Shown here: piece by piece, positions 14,640 to 22,437 of the stretch
How the letters are laid out: every line of letters begins with the position of its first letter
Position numbering within the stretch: position 1 is the first letter of the stretch
IMG/VR virus record: IMGVR_UViG_3300004457_000033
Location: 1 to 41,469 of that record
Reading direction: 5' to 3' (one strand)
Source: a virus
Length of the DNA: 41,469 bases
The notes under the pieces: generated by a model
Databases searched by the model: none
What the model was told of the DNA's origin: nothing
Seen by the model: the letters and a program-made list of their open reading frames with translations, nothing else
Position numbers and translations under genes: made by a program

Positions 14640-16292
14640 ATGAAGAAATATTACTGGCTGAACGAAGATTCTAAAACATTCCTTAAAAGAGGTTATTTAA
14701 AAAAGGGGCAAGAACCAGAAGAGAGATATAAAGAGATTGCGGAAAATGCAGAAAAAATACTTAAAATTAAAGGATTCGCTGAGAAATTTGAAGATTATTT
14801 GGCTAGAGGCTTTTATTCGCTAGCTTCCCCCATCGTTTCTAACTTTGGAAATGAAAAGGGGTTCTCTGTTAGTTGTTTTAATTCATACATACCTGATGAA
14901 ACTGCTGGCATCTTTGATAAGATCGGAGAAGTGGGCATTATGTCTAAAATGGGAGGCGGTACATCTGGATACTTCGGAGACCTAAGACCTAGAGGATCTT
15001 TAATCCAAAACGGAGAAGGAGGTCAGTCTGATGGCGCTGTAAGGTTCATGGAGCTTTTTGACAAAACCGCAGATGTTATTAGTCAAGGTAGTCAAAGAAG
15101 GGGTTCTTTCGCGGCTTATCTGCCTGTAGAACATAAAGATATTGAAGAATTCCTTTTGATCAGAGAAGACGGCAACCCTATTCAAAATATGAGTATTGGA
15201 GTTACAATAACCGACGATTGGATGGATTCAATGAAGAGTGGGGATAAGAACAAGAGAAAAATTTGGGGAAAAATTATTAAAAAGAGATTCGAAAGTGGAT
15301 ACCCATATTTGTTTTTTACCGATACAGTAAACAACTCAAATCCAGAATGCTACAAGGACAAGAATATAAAGGTTAATGCTTCCAACCTGTGCTCTGAGAT
15401 AACTGGTGTCAGCGACAGTGATAATTCTTTTGTATGCGTATTATCTTCTTTAAATTTACTTCACTGGGACGAAATAGTTGAAACTGACGCGATTGAAACT
15501 TTAATTTATTTTTTAGACGCTGTAAACGAAGAATTCGTTCAGAAGAGCAAGGGCGTTCGATATATGGAAACCGCACATAATTTTGCTAAAAAATATAGGA
15601 TGCTTGGATCAGGCGTACTGGGTTGGCACTCCTATCTTCAGCATAAGAACATTCCGTTTGAGAGTCTAGAAGCAAAGCTTAAAAATAGTCAAATTTTCGA
15701 AGAAATTCAAAAAAAGAGTCACAAGGCCTCTAGGGATTTGGCTAAAAAATATGGCGAGCCAGAGGGCTTAAAGGGCTTCGGTATGCGTAACAGTCATACC
15801 AATGCAGTTGCACCAACAACTTCCTCAAGCTTTATTTTGGGGCAGGTATCTCCGTCGATAGAGCCTTTAAACAGTAATTATTTTGTAAAAAAATTAGCCA
15901 AAGGGAACTTTACATATAAAAACCCATTTTTGCTGAAACTTCTTGAAGATAAGGGCGAAAATACCGCGAAGGTTTGGAGATCTATATTAACACACGGCGG
16001 ATCAGTCCAGCATCTAGACATTTTGAGCGAAAAAGAAAAAAGCGTCTATAAAACTTTTGGAGAGATATCACAGAAAGACATTATTATTCAGGCGGCCAAT
16101 CGTCAAAAATTTATTGATCAAGCTCAATCTCTAAACGTTATGGTTCCATCATCAGCCAAACCAAAGGAAGTAAGTGATCTCATGATTTTGGCTCACGAGA
16201 TGGGTGTCAAAACTTTATATTATCAAAGAAGTTCCAATCCGTCACAAGAATTATCTCGAAATATTATGAACTGTACTTCTTGCGAAGGCTAA
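14640..16292 (+). CDS. nrdA: Class I ribonucleotide reductase alpha subunit
   Basis: Catalytic subunit that reduces ribonucleoside diphosphates. Key residues are visible: Cys79 in SVSCFNSY, Asn249/Cys251/Glu253 in NLCSEI (thiyl radical site), Cys266 in CVLSSLNL, a tandem Tyr in KTLYYQRSS near 525 (radical transfer), and a C-terminal CTSC redox pair. The N-terminal ATP-cone is missing and the protein (550 residues) is shorter than E. coli NrdA (761), so overall allosteric activity control is probably absent; this is common in phage enzymes. It works with NrdB encoded upstream to make dNTPs for phage replication. Confidence 0.95.
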   Translation: MKKYYWLNEDSKTFLKRGYLKKGQEPEERYKEIAENAEKILKIKGFAEKFEDYLARGFYSLASPIVSNFGNEKGFSVSCFNSYIPDETAGIFDKIGEVGIMSKMGGGTSGYFGDLRPRGSLIQNGEGGQSDGAVRFMELFDKTADVISQGSQRRGSFAAYLPVEHKDIEEFLLIREDGNPIQNMSIGVTITDDWMDSMKSGDKNKRKIWGKIIKKRFESGYPYLFFTDTVNNSNPECYKDKNIKVNASNLCSEITGVSDSDNSFVCVLSSLNLLHWDEIVETDAIETLIYFLDAVNEEFVQKSKGVRYMETAHNFAKKYRMLGSGVLGWHSYLQHKNIPFESLEAKLKNSQIFEEIQKKSHKASRDLAKKYGEPEGLKGFGMRNSHTNAVAPTTSSSFILGQVSPSIEPLNSNYFVKKLAKGNFTYKNPFLLKLLEDKGENTAKVWRSILTHGGSVQHLDILSEKEKSVYKTFGEISQKDIIIQAANRQKFIDQAQSLNVMVPSSAKPKEVSDLMILAHEMGVKTLYYQRSSNPSQELSRNIMNCTSCEG

Positions 16293-16354
16293 TTCACTTT
16301 TTTTAAAATTTAATGTAAATAAGTATTATGACAGAAAAGCTTTTTTTTATGTAA

Positions 16355-16765
16355 ATGAATGTTATGTTAGAAAAATTATTTCACACAAATTTTGGCAGAG
16401 TGGTTGGTGTTTTTACCATAGCTGTTTCAACTTGGCTTGGTACTGTCTTGGTTGGACACTGGCATATAAAAGTGGCATCACCACAGTATGTTGATCAGCA
16501 AGTCAAAGAGGCTGTTGACAGCGTCCAAGCTAAAATTATTCTTGAGGACAAGAAGATCAAACAAGAACTTCTTGAAATTAAAATAGAAAGTAATAACTAT
16601 CAAGAAAAGCTGTTCAATGAATTTCAAAAAATGAGAGAGTCTGCAATGGTTTTTCAAACTCAGATTTCATCTGATATGACCTATTTAAAGAAAACAGTAG
16701 GAGACATAGAGCAAGATATAAAAGAAAACGAAAAGAGACTGAGAGAAGTTGAATCAAGAAATTAA
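16355..16765 (+). CDS. Membrane-anchored coiled-coil protein
   Basis: 136 residues (or 133 from the second ATG at 16364). One N-terminal membrane segment, FGRVVGVFTIAVSTWLGTVLVG (about 13-34), is followed by a long charged helix rich in heptads (VQAKIILEDKKIKQELLEI ... KKTVGDIEQDIKENEKRLREVE). This is the architecture of inner-membrane spanins (Rz) and of other phage tethers, but no partner outer-membrane lipoprotein is visible nearby, so spanin is only one option. It overlaps the next gene by 17 nt. Confidence 0.65.
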   Translation: MNVMLEKLFHTNFGRVVGVFTIAVSTWLGTVLVGHWHIKVASPQYVDQQVKEAVDSVQAKIILEDKKIKQELLEIKIESNNYQEKLFNEFQKMRESAMVFQTQISSDMTYLKKTVGDIEQDIKENEKRLREVESRN

Positions 16766-17063
16766 AGATATTAAGTCTAAGCTATTCAAGGACATACAGA
16801 ATAACTTCGACTTAGTAGAAGAATCTGCCACTTCTGCCTTAAAAAATCATAGATGGAGATCTAGCAAAAGATTTGAAAATGATAAAGTTCTGGATGCATA
16901 CTCTCTATATTTAAAGGAAAAAAAGGCAACAAAGTTTTATTTTAAAAAACTCAAAGCATCTAGAAGCCCAGAAACGTTATTTAATTGGCTTCAGGAATAC
17001 TCTAATTCTTTTGAAAAAACAGAAGAAAATATAAGAAATTTAGGGACCTTGATAAAAAAATAA
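16749..17063 (+). CDS. Hypothetical helical protein
   Basis: 104 residues from a TTG start inside the end of the preceding gene (MNQEIKDIKSKLFKDIQNNF). Basic and all-helical (LKNHRWRSSKRFENDKVLDAY, YLKEKKATKFYFKKLK). No family recognised. The overlap suggests coupled expression with the membrane coiled-coil protein. Confidence 0.55.
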   Translation: MNQEIKDIKSKLFKDIQNNFDLVEESATSALKNHRWRSSKRFENDKVLDAYSLYLKEKKATKFYFKKLKASRSPETLFNWLQEYSNSFEKTEENIRNLGTLIKK

Positions 17064-17081
17064 CTAATATGGGGTTTATTT

Positions 17082-17110
17082 TTCTCATTTCTATATTGTT
17101 ATTGTAATAT
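17082..17110 (+). promoter_or_regulatory. Class-2 promoter: TTCTCA, 17 bp, TAATAT
   Basis: TTCTCA (17082-17087) and TAATAT (17105-17110) are 17 bp apart, and 5 nt separate TAATAT from ATG at 17116. The same geometry recurs at 23102, 28844 and 38569. Confidence 0.6.
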
Positions 17111-17115
17111 AAACT

Positions 17116-17466
17116 ATGAAATGGCAAAAAACAGGTACAAATAAAAAAGGAAAAGGAGAATATTCGGCTTCTTGCGACGGCGAAAAAACTACTTTTAACC
17201 TTGGTGGAATGATAGTAGTTCAAGATTTTACATCTCAAGAGGATGCTGTTAAATTTTTAATTGCCAATAGCTATATGCCTTTTGATATAGATGGATCATC
17301 CAAATCTAGTGAGGAAGTTGAAATATCAGAAGAAGAGCCAAAAGAAAAGGTGGCAAAATCTGTATATGAACTTAAAGAAGAAGTGATAAACCAGCTAGAA
17401 GAAGACGAGGATCTAGAAGACGAAGACGAAGACGAGTGGGAATACGATCTAGAAGACGACTCCTAA
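17116..17466 (+). CDS. Hypothetical protein with acidic tail
   Basis: 116 residues. The N-terminal 55 residues look like a small beta-rich domain (WQKTGTNKKGKGEYSASCDG, TTFNLGGMIVVQDFTSQEDA). The C-terminal half is extremely acidic (EEVEISEEEPKEK, LEEDEDLEDEDEDEWEYDLE). Such tails occur in ssDNA-binding and DNA-mimic proteins but also elsewhere, so no function is assigned. It has its own predicted leaderless promoter. Confidence 0.65.
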   Translation: MKWQKTGTNKKGKGEYSASCDGEKTTFNLGGMIVVQDFTSQEDAVKFLIANSYMPFDIDGSSKSSEEVEISEEEPKEKVAKSVYELKEEVINQLEEDEDLEDEDEDEWEYDLEDDS

Positions 17467-17484
17467 TCTTTTTTAAAACAATAG

Positions 17485-17512
17485 TTGAAAAATACTTCTT
17501 TATGCCTAGAAT
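17485..17512 (+). promoter_or_regulatory. Leaderless promoter for gmd
   Basis: TTGAAA (17485-17490), 16-bp spacer, TAGAAT (17507-17512), then 5 nt and ATG at 17518. It matches the layout of the other leaderless promoters, though with a weaker -35. Confidence 0.5.
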
Positions 17513-17517
17513 AGGGC

Positions 17518-18567
17518 ATGAAAAAGATTTTAATTACAGGTGTAAGCGGTCAAGACGGATCGTTAATGGCAGACTATCTTTTAGGATTGGGTCACGAGGT
17601 ATATGGGCTGGTCAGGCACTCTGCTTCAACAAATGATCGAAATTATGCCCATAATCTAGATAATAAGAATTTTCATTTAGTTGCTGGTGATATTACAGAT
17701 TTCTCTTGTATGTGTCACATAGTCCAGAGTATACAGCCAGACTATTTTATCAATTTAGCCGCAATGTCTTTTGTTGCTGAAAGTTGGAATTCTCCAGTAT
17801 CAACATTTGAAATAGATGCCAACGGAGTTTTATACTGCTTGGAAGCCATTAGGCTTCATCAGCCAAAGTGCCGTTTTTATTCGGCAGGAACAAGCGAACA
17901 GTTATCCGAAGTAGATTATGTTCCTCAAGACGAGAATCACAAAAGAACTGCTAAGTCACCATATGGAGCAGCGAAAATAGCTGCAGAGCAGTTGGTTAGA
18001 GTTTATAGAAATTCTTATGACTTGTACGCCATTCATGGTATTTTGTTTAATCATGAAGGTATTCGAAGAAACGAATGTTTTGTGTCTCGCAAGATTACAA
18101 CTAATGTAGCTAGAATAAAAAAAGAATTAGACGAAGGAGAGATTCCTAAACCGCTAGAAATAGGTTTTTTAGATAGCGAAAGAGACTGGTCTGATGCTGA
18201 AGATTTTGTTCGTGGAATTTGGATGATGTTAAACCAAGATGGTTCTCCAAAAGAGTACGTATTATCTAGTGGTGAGTGCCACAGCGTTAGAGAATTTGTC
18301 GAAAAAGCATTTGAAGTGGCTGGAATCAAGGGACTTTGGGAAGGCGAGAAAGAGCTAGAAAAATATACTATGTCTTCCTCTCGTTATCACGCGAAACAAG
18401 TCGATCTGGTTACTATAAATCCAAAATTTTATCGCCCCTTCGAAGTTACCAAGCTACATGGTAGTTATGCAAAAATTAAAAAGGATCTAGGATGGGAACC
18501 AAAGATTAATTTCGAAGAGTTAGTAAAGAAAATGGTAGATAACGATATTAAACTGATTAACAGTTAA
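17518..18567 (+). CDS. gmd: GDP-mannose 4,6-dehydratase
   Basis: Converts GDP-mannose to GDP-4-keto-6-deoxymannose, the precursor of GDP-fucose, GDP-rhamnose and perosamine. 349 residues, the normal length. Motifs: ITGVSGQDGSLMADYLLGLG at the N-terminus (NADP-binding GxxGxxG with the family-specific GQDG), HLVAGDITD, NLAAMSFVAESW, the catalytic AGTSEQLSE (Thr/Glu), SPYGAAKIAAEQL (YxxxK), ILFNHEGIRR, KITTNVARIKK, LGFLDSERDWSDAEDFV and DLGWEPK. The match to the family is strong over the whole length, except that the usual SELYG is replaced by SEQLS. No GDP-fucose synthase follows; the reductase at 11386 might serve, or host enzymes finish the sugar. Confidence 0.93.
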   Translation: MKKILITGVSGQDGSLMADYLLGLGHEVYGLVRHSASTNDRNYAHNLDNKNFHLVAGDITDFSCMCHIVQSIQPDYFINLAAMSFVAESWNSPVSTFEIDANGVLYCLEAIRLHQPKCRFYSAGTSEQLSEVDYVPQDENHKRTAKSPYGAAKIAAEQLVRVYRNSYDLYAIHGILFNHEGIRRNECFVSRKITTNVARIKKELDEGEIPKPLEIGFLDSERDWSDAEDFVRGIWMMLNQDGSPKEYVLSSGECHSVREFVEKAFEVAGIKGLWEGEKELEKYTMSSSRYHAKQVDLVTINPKFYRPFEVTKLHGSYAKIKKDLGWEPKINFEELVKKMVDNDIKLINS

Positions 18568-18568
18568 T

Positions 18569-19210
18569 ATGTCTTATTTGACTCATAATTTGCCAACCTT
18601 TACTTGTTTTATAAGAAACGAGTATCTTTTTAATCATGAAAAGGGTCATAAAGAATATACATCATGCGATGTACATTCTGTTACTTCATTGGAAAAAAGA
18701 GTCCCCTTGTTTGAGTGTTATTTAGATAACGGTGTAAACTGGACAAGAAGGCCAATAACGGCTTTATGTTGGAAAGAGTGCGATCCTGTACCGCTTGAAG
18801 AAACAATGTACTGGGACTGTTTCTCTCCGTATGTAGACGTAGGCATAAGAAGTAGATTGAAAGGCCTTAGGGCCATACTTATAACCCCCTCTAACAAAAG
18901 AGAATGGGGGGAATATATGTTCACAATAGATTGGGGATGGGAAAACAAAGCAATATTAGATACAAACTTCTCAGAGCACCCTGAACATAAGTGCGCTCAT
19001 TTATTTAAGATGGAGAATGGCAATTTCTATGCTTATCCTAACAACAGAATTATTTGGCACGATGATGCTTGGGTCGAGAAGCCATTAACATCTAATCCTG
19101 GATATCAAATAGATCAGAACTTCTATAGCGTAGAAAATAAAAGGGTGAAGTACACCGACAATTCTTTTATGACGGAGTTCACCGACTTGCACTACACAGA
19201 TTCAAAATAA
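18569..19210 (+). CDS. Conserved-looking hypothetical protein
   Basis: 213 residues, rich in Trp, Tyr and His (WTRRPITALCWKECDPVPLE, FTIDWGWENKAILDTNFSEH, NNRIIWHDDAWVEK), so it looks like a compact beta-rich globular protein. I do not recognise its family. It starts one nucleotide after the gmd stop and its stop overlaps the ATG of the transferase-like gene by one base, so the three form one unit. A role connected with gmd or with the transferase is possible but not shown. Confidence 0.65.
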   Translation: MSYLTHNLPTFTCFIRNEYLFNHEKGHKEYTSCDVHSVTSLEKRVPLFECYLDNGVNWTRRPITALCWKECDPVPLEETMYWDCFSPYVDVGIRSRLKGLRAILITPSNKREWGEYMFTIDWGWENKAILDTNFSEHPEHKCAHLFKMENGNFYAYPNNRIIWHDDAWVEKPLTSNPGYQIDQNFYSVENKRVKYTDNSFMTEFTDLHYTDSK

Positions 19211-19974
19211 TGGAGTTGTATTTTGATCACATTTGTGGCAAGCAAGCGGATCATGATTTTTTACACTGTTTAGTTAGCGCAATAGTTGAAAAGGACGAGG
19301 AACAAGAAGCTTTAGACAAGGGCTGGTGTCCTTCAAATATATGGTATAACCAAGAGACGGATTTCCTAAAAGACAATAAAATAATTTGGTATCAGAGCCG
19401 TCAGGCTAGATTAGATATAAGCAAGCATAAAAGAGTAAATAAAGAGACTAAATGCTGGAAAAGAGTAGAAAAAAAGAATATTAAAATAGAGGTCACAAAA
19501 ACCCCTGATTTTAAAAAATTATACAAAATTTATTTAAAATATGTAAAATACAAAAAATTTACTCATATTTTATCAGAAGAAGATTTTTATAATGTTTATG
19601 ATACTAACAGCGACATCTATATACTGTATGGAGATGTGGCTTTTACCACTACAGAAATAGTTGGTAGCAGTCTTATAGCTCACCAATTTTGCTGGGATTA
19701 TGCTGACCCAACTTTGGGTTTAGGCAGATTCTCTACATACAGAGAAATCTCGTTAGCTAAAGACTTGAATCTAAAATATCTTTATATGGGTCCAAGTTAC
19801 GAAAGTCACGCTAAATATAAAAGCTCATTCCCCGGTTTTGAGTTTTGGACTGGTAGAAAATGGTGTGATGATAAAGAAATATTTGATAATTTATTAGAAA
19901 ACGACGAGAAAAGAGATAATATAGAAAATATTACAGAATATTATGATTATTATTTTAAATTATTAAATATTTAA
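19210..19974 (+). CDS. Arginyl/leucyl-tRNA-protein transferase-like protein (ATE/Bpt, GNAT fold)
   Basis: 254 residues. The C-terminal part, LGLGRFSTYREISLAKDLNLKYLYMG (split here: residues 169-194) followed by YESHAKYKSSFPGFEFWTGRKW (197-218), closely follows the ATE/Bpt C-terminal domain, where 'SLGxYxVLxQIxxAxxxGLxYLYLGYWI..S.KMxYKxxFxPxE' is the pattern. FKKLYKIYLKYV...SEEDFYNV corresponds to the middle of the GNAT domain. In the N-terminal half, IIWYQSRQARLDISKHKRVNK and CWKRV parallel the 'C..C.P.RV...F..S.S.RR' part, but the Cys cluster is reduced. Family members attach Arg or Leu from tRNA to protein N-termini, creating degrons. Amino acid and targets here are unknown; a peptide or glycan acceptor is also possible. 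Confidence 0.7.
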   Translation: MELYFDHICGKQADHDFLHCLVSAIVEKDEEQEALDKGWCPSNIWYNQETDFLKDNKIIWYQSRQARLDISKHKRVNKETKCWKRVEKKNIKIEVTKTPDFKKLYKIYLKYVKYKKFTHILSEEDFYNVYDTNSDIYILYGDVAFTTTEIVGSSLIAHQFCWDYADPTLGLGRFSTYREISLAKDLNLKYLYMGPSYESHAKYKSSFPGFEFWTGRKWCDDKEIFDNLLENDEKRDNIENITEYYDYYFKLLNI

Positions 19975-19976
19975 TA

Positions 19977-20005
19977 TTGACAATCAATACATCTTATGGT
20001 ATATT
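19977..20005 (+). promoter_or_regulatory. Leaderless promoter for the RecA operon
   Basis: TTGACA (19977-19982), 17-bp spacer, TATATT (20000-20005), 7 nt, ATG at 20013. Near-consensus on all points and the cleanest example of the class, located directly after the stop at 19974. Confidence 0.8.
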
Positions 20006-20012
20006 GGTTTGA

Positions 20013-20300
20013 ATGGAAGATAAAGTATTAAAAAATAACGAAGACTCTTCAATGATAGAGATCAATAGTGCGGTTGATTTATCCAAGTATAGATCAAACT
20101 CTCTGATTGTAGCTAAAATCGACAAGTCTGTTTTAGAAAACGAAGAAATGTATAACGCTATGCGAAAGCTTTTCGACGATCTCAGATTAAAAGTTGACAT
20201 TGATGATAGTACCCATTTTATTATTACCGCAGAAGAGGTTGATATTCATTCTTGGACTGAACAAGAGCTCTCTGAAATCGGTTGGTGCAAGAACAAATAG
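20013..20300 (+). CDS. Hypothetical protein
   Basis: 95 residues, acidic (MEDKVLKNNEDSSMIEINSA). The middle, LIVAKIDKSVLENEEMYNAM, then DLRLKVDIDDSTHFIITAEEV, looks like a small alpha/beta unit. No family recognised. First gene of the unit that contains recA, with a predicted leaderless start. Confidence 0.65.
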   Translation: MEDKVLKNNEDSSMIEINSAVDLSKYRSNSLIVAKIDKSVLENEEMYNAMRKLFDDLRLKVDIDDSTHFIITAEEVDIHSWTEQELSEIGWCKNK

Positions 20301-20308
20301 GTCTATTA

Positions 20309-20902
20309 ATGATTAAAGCAATCTTCCAGTCTACAGGATTTGAATCTGGCGAATTTGGTAAAAAGGGTAATTATATTTTTTCTGATATATCAGAAGATAA
20401 TGAGCCGTTGGCTGATAAATATGTTTTTTCACAGCTAAAATGCATTAAAAATTTAAAGCCCAAAAAGGGAGATGTATTCCAATTTAATGCGGAACTCGAC
20501 TATGAGGATGGTTTAAAGATTAAGAGACCCAAAAACGTAGTTAAACTTGATCTATCGCACTTAAAAGAGGGGTACGAGTATTGTCTAACAAAATTTTTAA
20601 AAGAGAGCAGGGTTGTAACAAAAGAAGATTCTAGAAACGAGAAGGTCGCATATATCAGAATGACTACCCTTTTTGGAGAGAAGCTGTTTAGATACATAAC
20701 TTTATCTTTTAAGTTAAATTCTTTACACTGGTTTACTACCGAGGATGGTCTAAAATTTTGTAAAGAAGAGAAATTTAAAATGGATAATTCCGAGAAGGAC
20801 ATTATTATTTATAAGGAAGAAGTTAAGCTTGAAAAAAACAAGATTGGCGATGATATACATACAAACAATAAAAAGAAAAATTTAATCGGATTTTTAAAAT
20901 AG
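20309..20902 (+). CDS. Hypothetical protein upstream of recA
   Basis: 197 residues from ATG 20309 (MIKAIFQSTGFESGEFGKKG). A TTG at 20282 in the same frame would overlap the previous gene and is less likely. It is beta-rich (YIFSDISEDNEPLADKYVF, YIRMTTLFGEKLFRYITLSF) and ends with a basic tail (NNKKKNLIGFLK). No family recognised. Its place between a small gene and recA suggests a DNA-metabolism role, which is inference only. Confidence 0.65.
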   Translation: MIKAIFQSTGFESGEFGKKGNYIFSDISEDNEPLADKYVFSQLKCIKNLKPKKGDVFQFNAELDYEDGLKIKRPKNVVKLDLSHLKEGYEYCLTKFLKESRVVTKEDSRNEKVAYIRMTTLFGEKLFRYITLSFKLNSLHWFTTEDGLKFCKEEKFKMDNSEKDIIIYKEEVKLEKNKIGDDIHTNNKKKNLIGFLK

Positions 20903-20912
20903 AAATATAATT

Positions 20913-22025
20913 ATGACAGCAAAAAAAACAAAAAAGAAAGCAGAAGGTTTAACGCCAGAAGAGCTATTGACTCAGACTCTTAAAGACAATAAGACAGATC
21001 ATTATAACTTTGAGAAAACAACTTATTATGAAATAAGCCAAGGAAGCTTACTTTTAGATTTGCATGTTGGAAAAATCACCCCTGGAGTTGTTCGACATGT
21101 TGGCGTTTCAAGAGGTGGAAAGACCTCTCAAATGCTTGAAGATTTAAAACAATTTCTAAAAGCCATGCCAGATGGAAGAGGGTTCTGGGTTCTTGCCGAA
21201 GGACGCTTGAGCGAGAAAATTAAAAAGCGTTCTGGCTTAAAATTTGTTTATAATCCAGAAGATTGGGTTGATGGTTCAGTATTCGTATTAGAGTCTAATG
21301 TTTACGAACTGGTCTTTGATACTATTAGAAAATTGCTAGCTAATAATCCGCTCAATAAAAAGTATTTTTTCGTTATTGATTCTACCAACGGTCTTAAAAG
21401 CAAGGCAGATCTTGAAAAGGGAAGTAGCGAAGCAACTAAGGTAGCTGGAGGTGCGGTAATGACGTCTGATTTCCTTAGCAGGGTAACACTCGCAATGACT
21501 AAGTTTGGACACATTCTTGGCGTAATCGGACAGGTCAGAGCCAAACCTAAAATCAACCAATACGAAAAACAAGATCCATCTTTATCTAATGCAACTGGAG
21601 GTAATGCATTAGATCACTATCCAAATATTTTCCTCCAATATGAGCCCAAATATAAGTCAGATATTATTGGCGATGCTAGCGATCCACTAGGTCACTGGGC
21701 TAAAGTAATTGTCGTTAAAACCGACAACGAAAAAACCACCATCGTTAAATATCCCATTAAATACGATCAAGATGGCAAGGGCGGTTCCGTTTGGAGAGAG
21801 TACGAAATTGCAGACTTAATGCTTCAATGGGGAATGCTAACGAAAGCGGGCGCTTGGCTTAAGATGTGCAGTAATTTAACAAAAGAACTTATTGCAGAGG
21901 GCTTTATCGACAAAGAGGACGAAGAGTTTTCTATTCAAGGTATGGACAAGCTTCGCGAATGGTTAGAGCAAAACTCGGATCTCACGGATTACATGTTCAA
22001 TAAGTTTGAGAAACTTCTTTCTTGA
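20913..22025 (+). CDS. RecA/UvsX-like recombinase
   Basis: ATP-dependent DNA strand-exchange protein for recombination-dependent replication and repair. In 370 residues: Walker A GVSRGGKT (64-71), a Walker B strand KKYFFVIDSTN (about 145-155), followed by KVAGGAVMTSDFLSRVTLAM and ILGVIGQVRAKP, which resembles the RecA 'N Q' segment, then NATGGNALDHYPNIFLQY. It ends with a C-terminal domain containing IAEGFIDKEDEEF. Closer to phage recombinases than to bacterial RecA in the segments I can recall. It starts after an A-rich tail of the previous gene without a Shine-Dalgarno site and overlaps the next gene (TTGA). The basic N-terminus (TAKKTKKKAEG) is typical of phage DNA-binding proteins. Confidence 0.85.
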   Translation: MTAKKTKKKAEGLTPEELLTQTLKDNKTDHYNFEKTTYYEISQGSLLLDLHVGKITPGVVRHVGVSRGGKTSQMLEDLKQFLKAMPDGRGFWVLAEGRLSEKIKKRSGLKFVYNPEDWVDGSVFVLESNVYELVFDTIRKLLANNPLNKKYFFVIDSTNGLKSKADLEKGSSEATKVAGGAVMTSDFLSRVTLAMTKFGHILGVIGQVRAKPKINQYEKQDPSLSNATGGNALDHYPNIFLQYEPKYKSDIIGDASDPLGHWAKVIVVKTDNEKTTIVKYPIKYDQDGKGGSVWREYEIADLMLQWGMLTKAGAWLKMCSNLTKELIAEGFIDKEDEEFSIQGMDKLREWLEQNSDLTDYMFNKFEKLLS

Positions 22026-22423
22026 AGATTAAAAATATATTCGGCAAGGAAGTTAGCAAGTCTTTTAAAAAATATAAGATAGATTGGGATAGAAAGGTAT
22101 CAAATCCTCAAAAAAGGGTAAAAGATATTGTTAAAAATTATTGGCTTGCATCAGATTGTTATGAAGAGCTTTACATTCCAAATAGCAAACTGAGGGTAGA
22201 TTTATTTAATGCTTCCGAAAAAACCGTCATTGAAGTTTCTCCCCTACAGCATCAACAATATAATGCTTTTCTACACGGATCTAGATTAAACTATCTTGAA
22301 GCTCAAAAAAGAGACCTACAAAAAATAGAGTGGTGCGATATTAATAATTTTAAATATATTGAGATTGATGAGCAAGATCTAAAAGGCACGGATGAAGATA
22401 TATTGAGCAAAATACTAGGCTAA
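22022..22423 (+). CDS. PD-(D/E)XK-type nuclease-like protein, copy 1
   Basis: 133 residues from a TTG that overlaps the recA stop. YIPNSKLRVDLFNASEKTVIEVS (about 56-78) reads as D-x9-E-x-S: the acidic pair of a PD-(D/E)XK site with the usual Lys replaced by Ser. NYLEAQKRDLQKIEWCDINN and IEIDEQDLKG resemble the downstream helix-strand of VSR/DUF559-like endonucleases. It aligns with the next gene at several points (IDW near 20, the EVS/EVD core, the K-x-EW helix). A resolvase or recombination-linked endonuclease is plausible next to recA, but the altered lysine makes activity uncertain. Confidence 0.6.
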   Translation: MKIKNIFGKEVSKSFKKYKIDWDRKVSNPQKRVKDIVKNYWLASDCYEELYIPNSKLRVDLFNASEKTVIEVSPLQHQQYNAFLHGSRLNYLEAQKRDLQKIEWCDINNFKYIEIDEQDLKGTDEDILSKILG

Positions 22424-22437
22424 TAATTAAATTTATT

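Noticed and set aside
16355-17063. Spanin pair (Rz/Rz1)
   Set aside because: The first protein has the right layout, but the overlapping second gene has no lipobox or signal peptide, so a spanin pair is not supported.
17436-17636. Rightward frame overlapping the acidic-tail gene and gmd
   Set aside because: It shares most of its length with the gmd start and with the end of the acidic gene, and has no family resemblance; gmd's own promoter and motifs explain the region.
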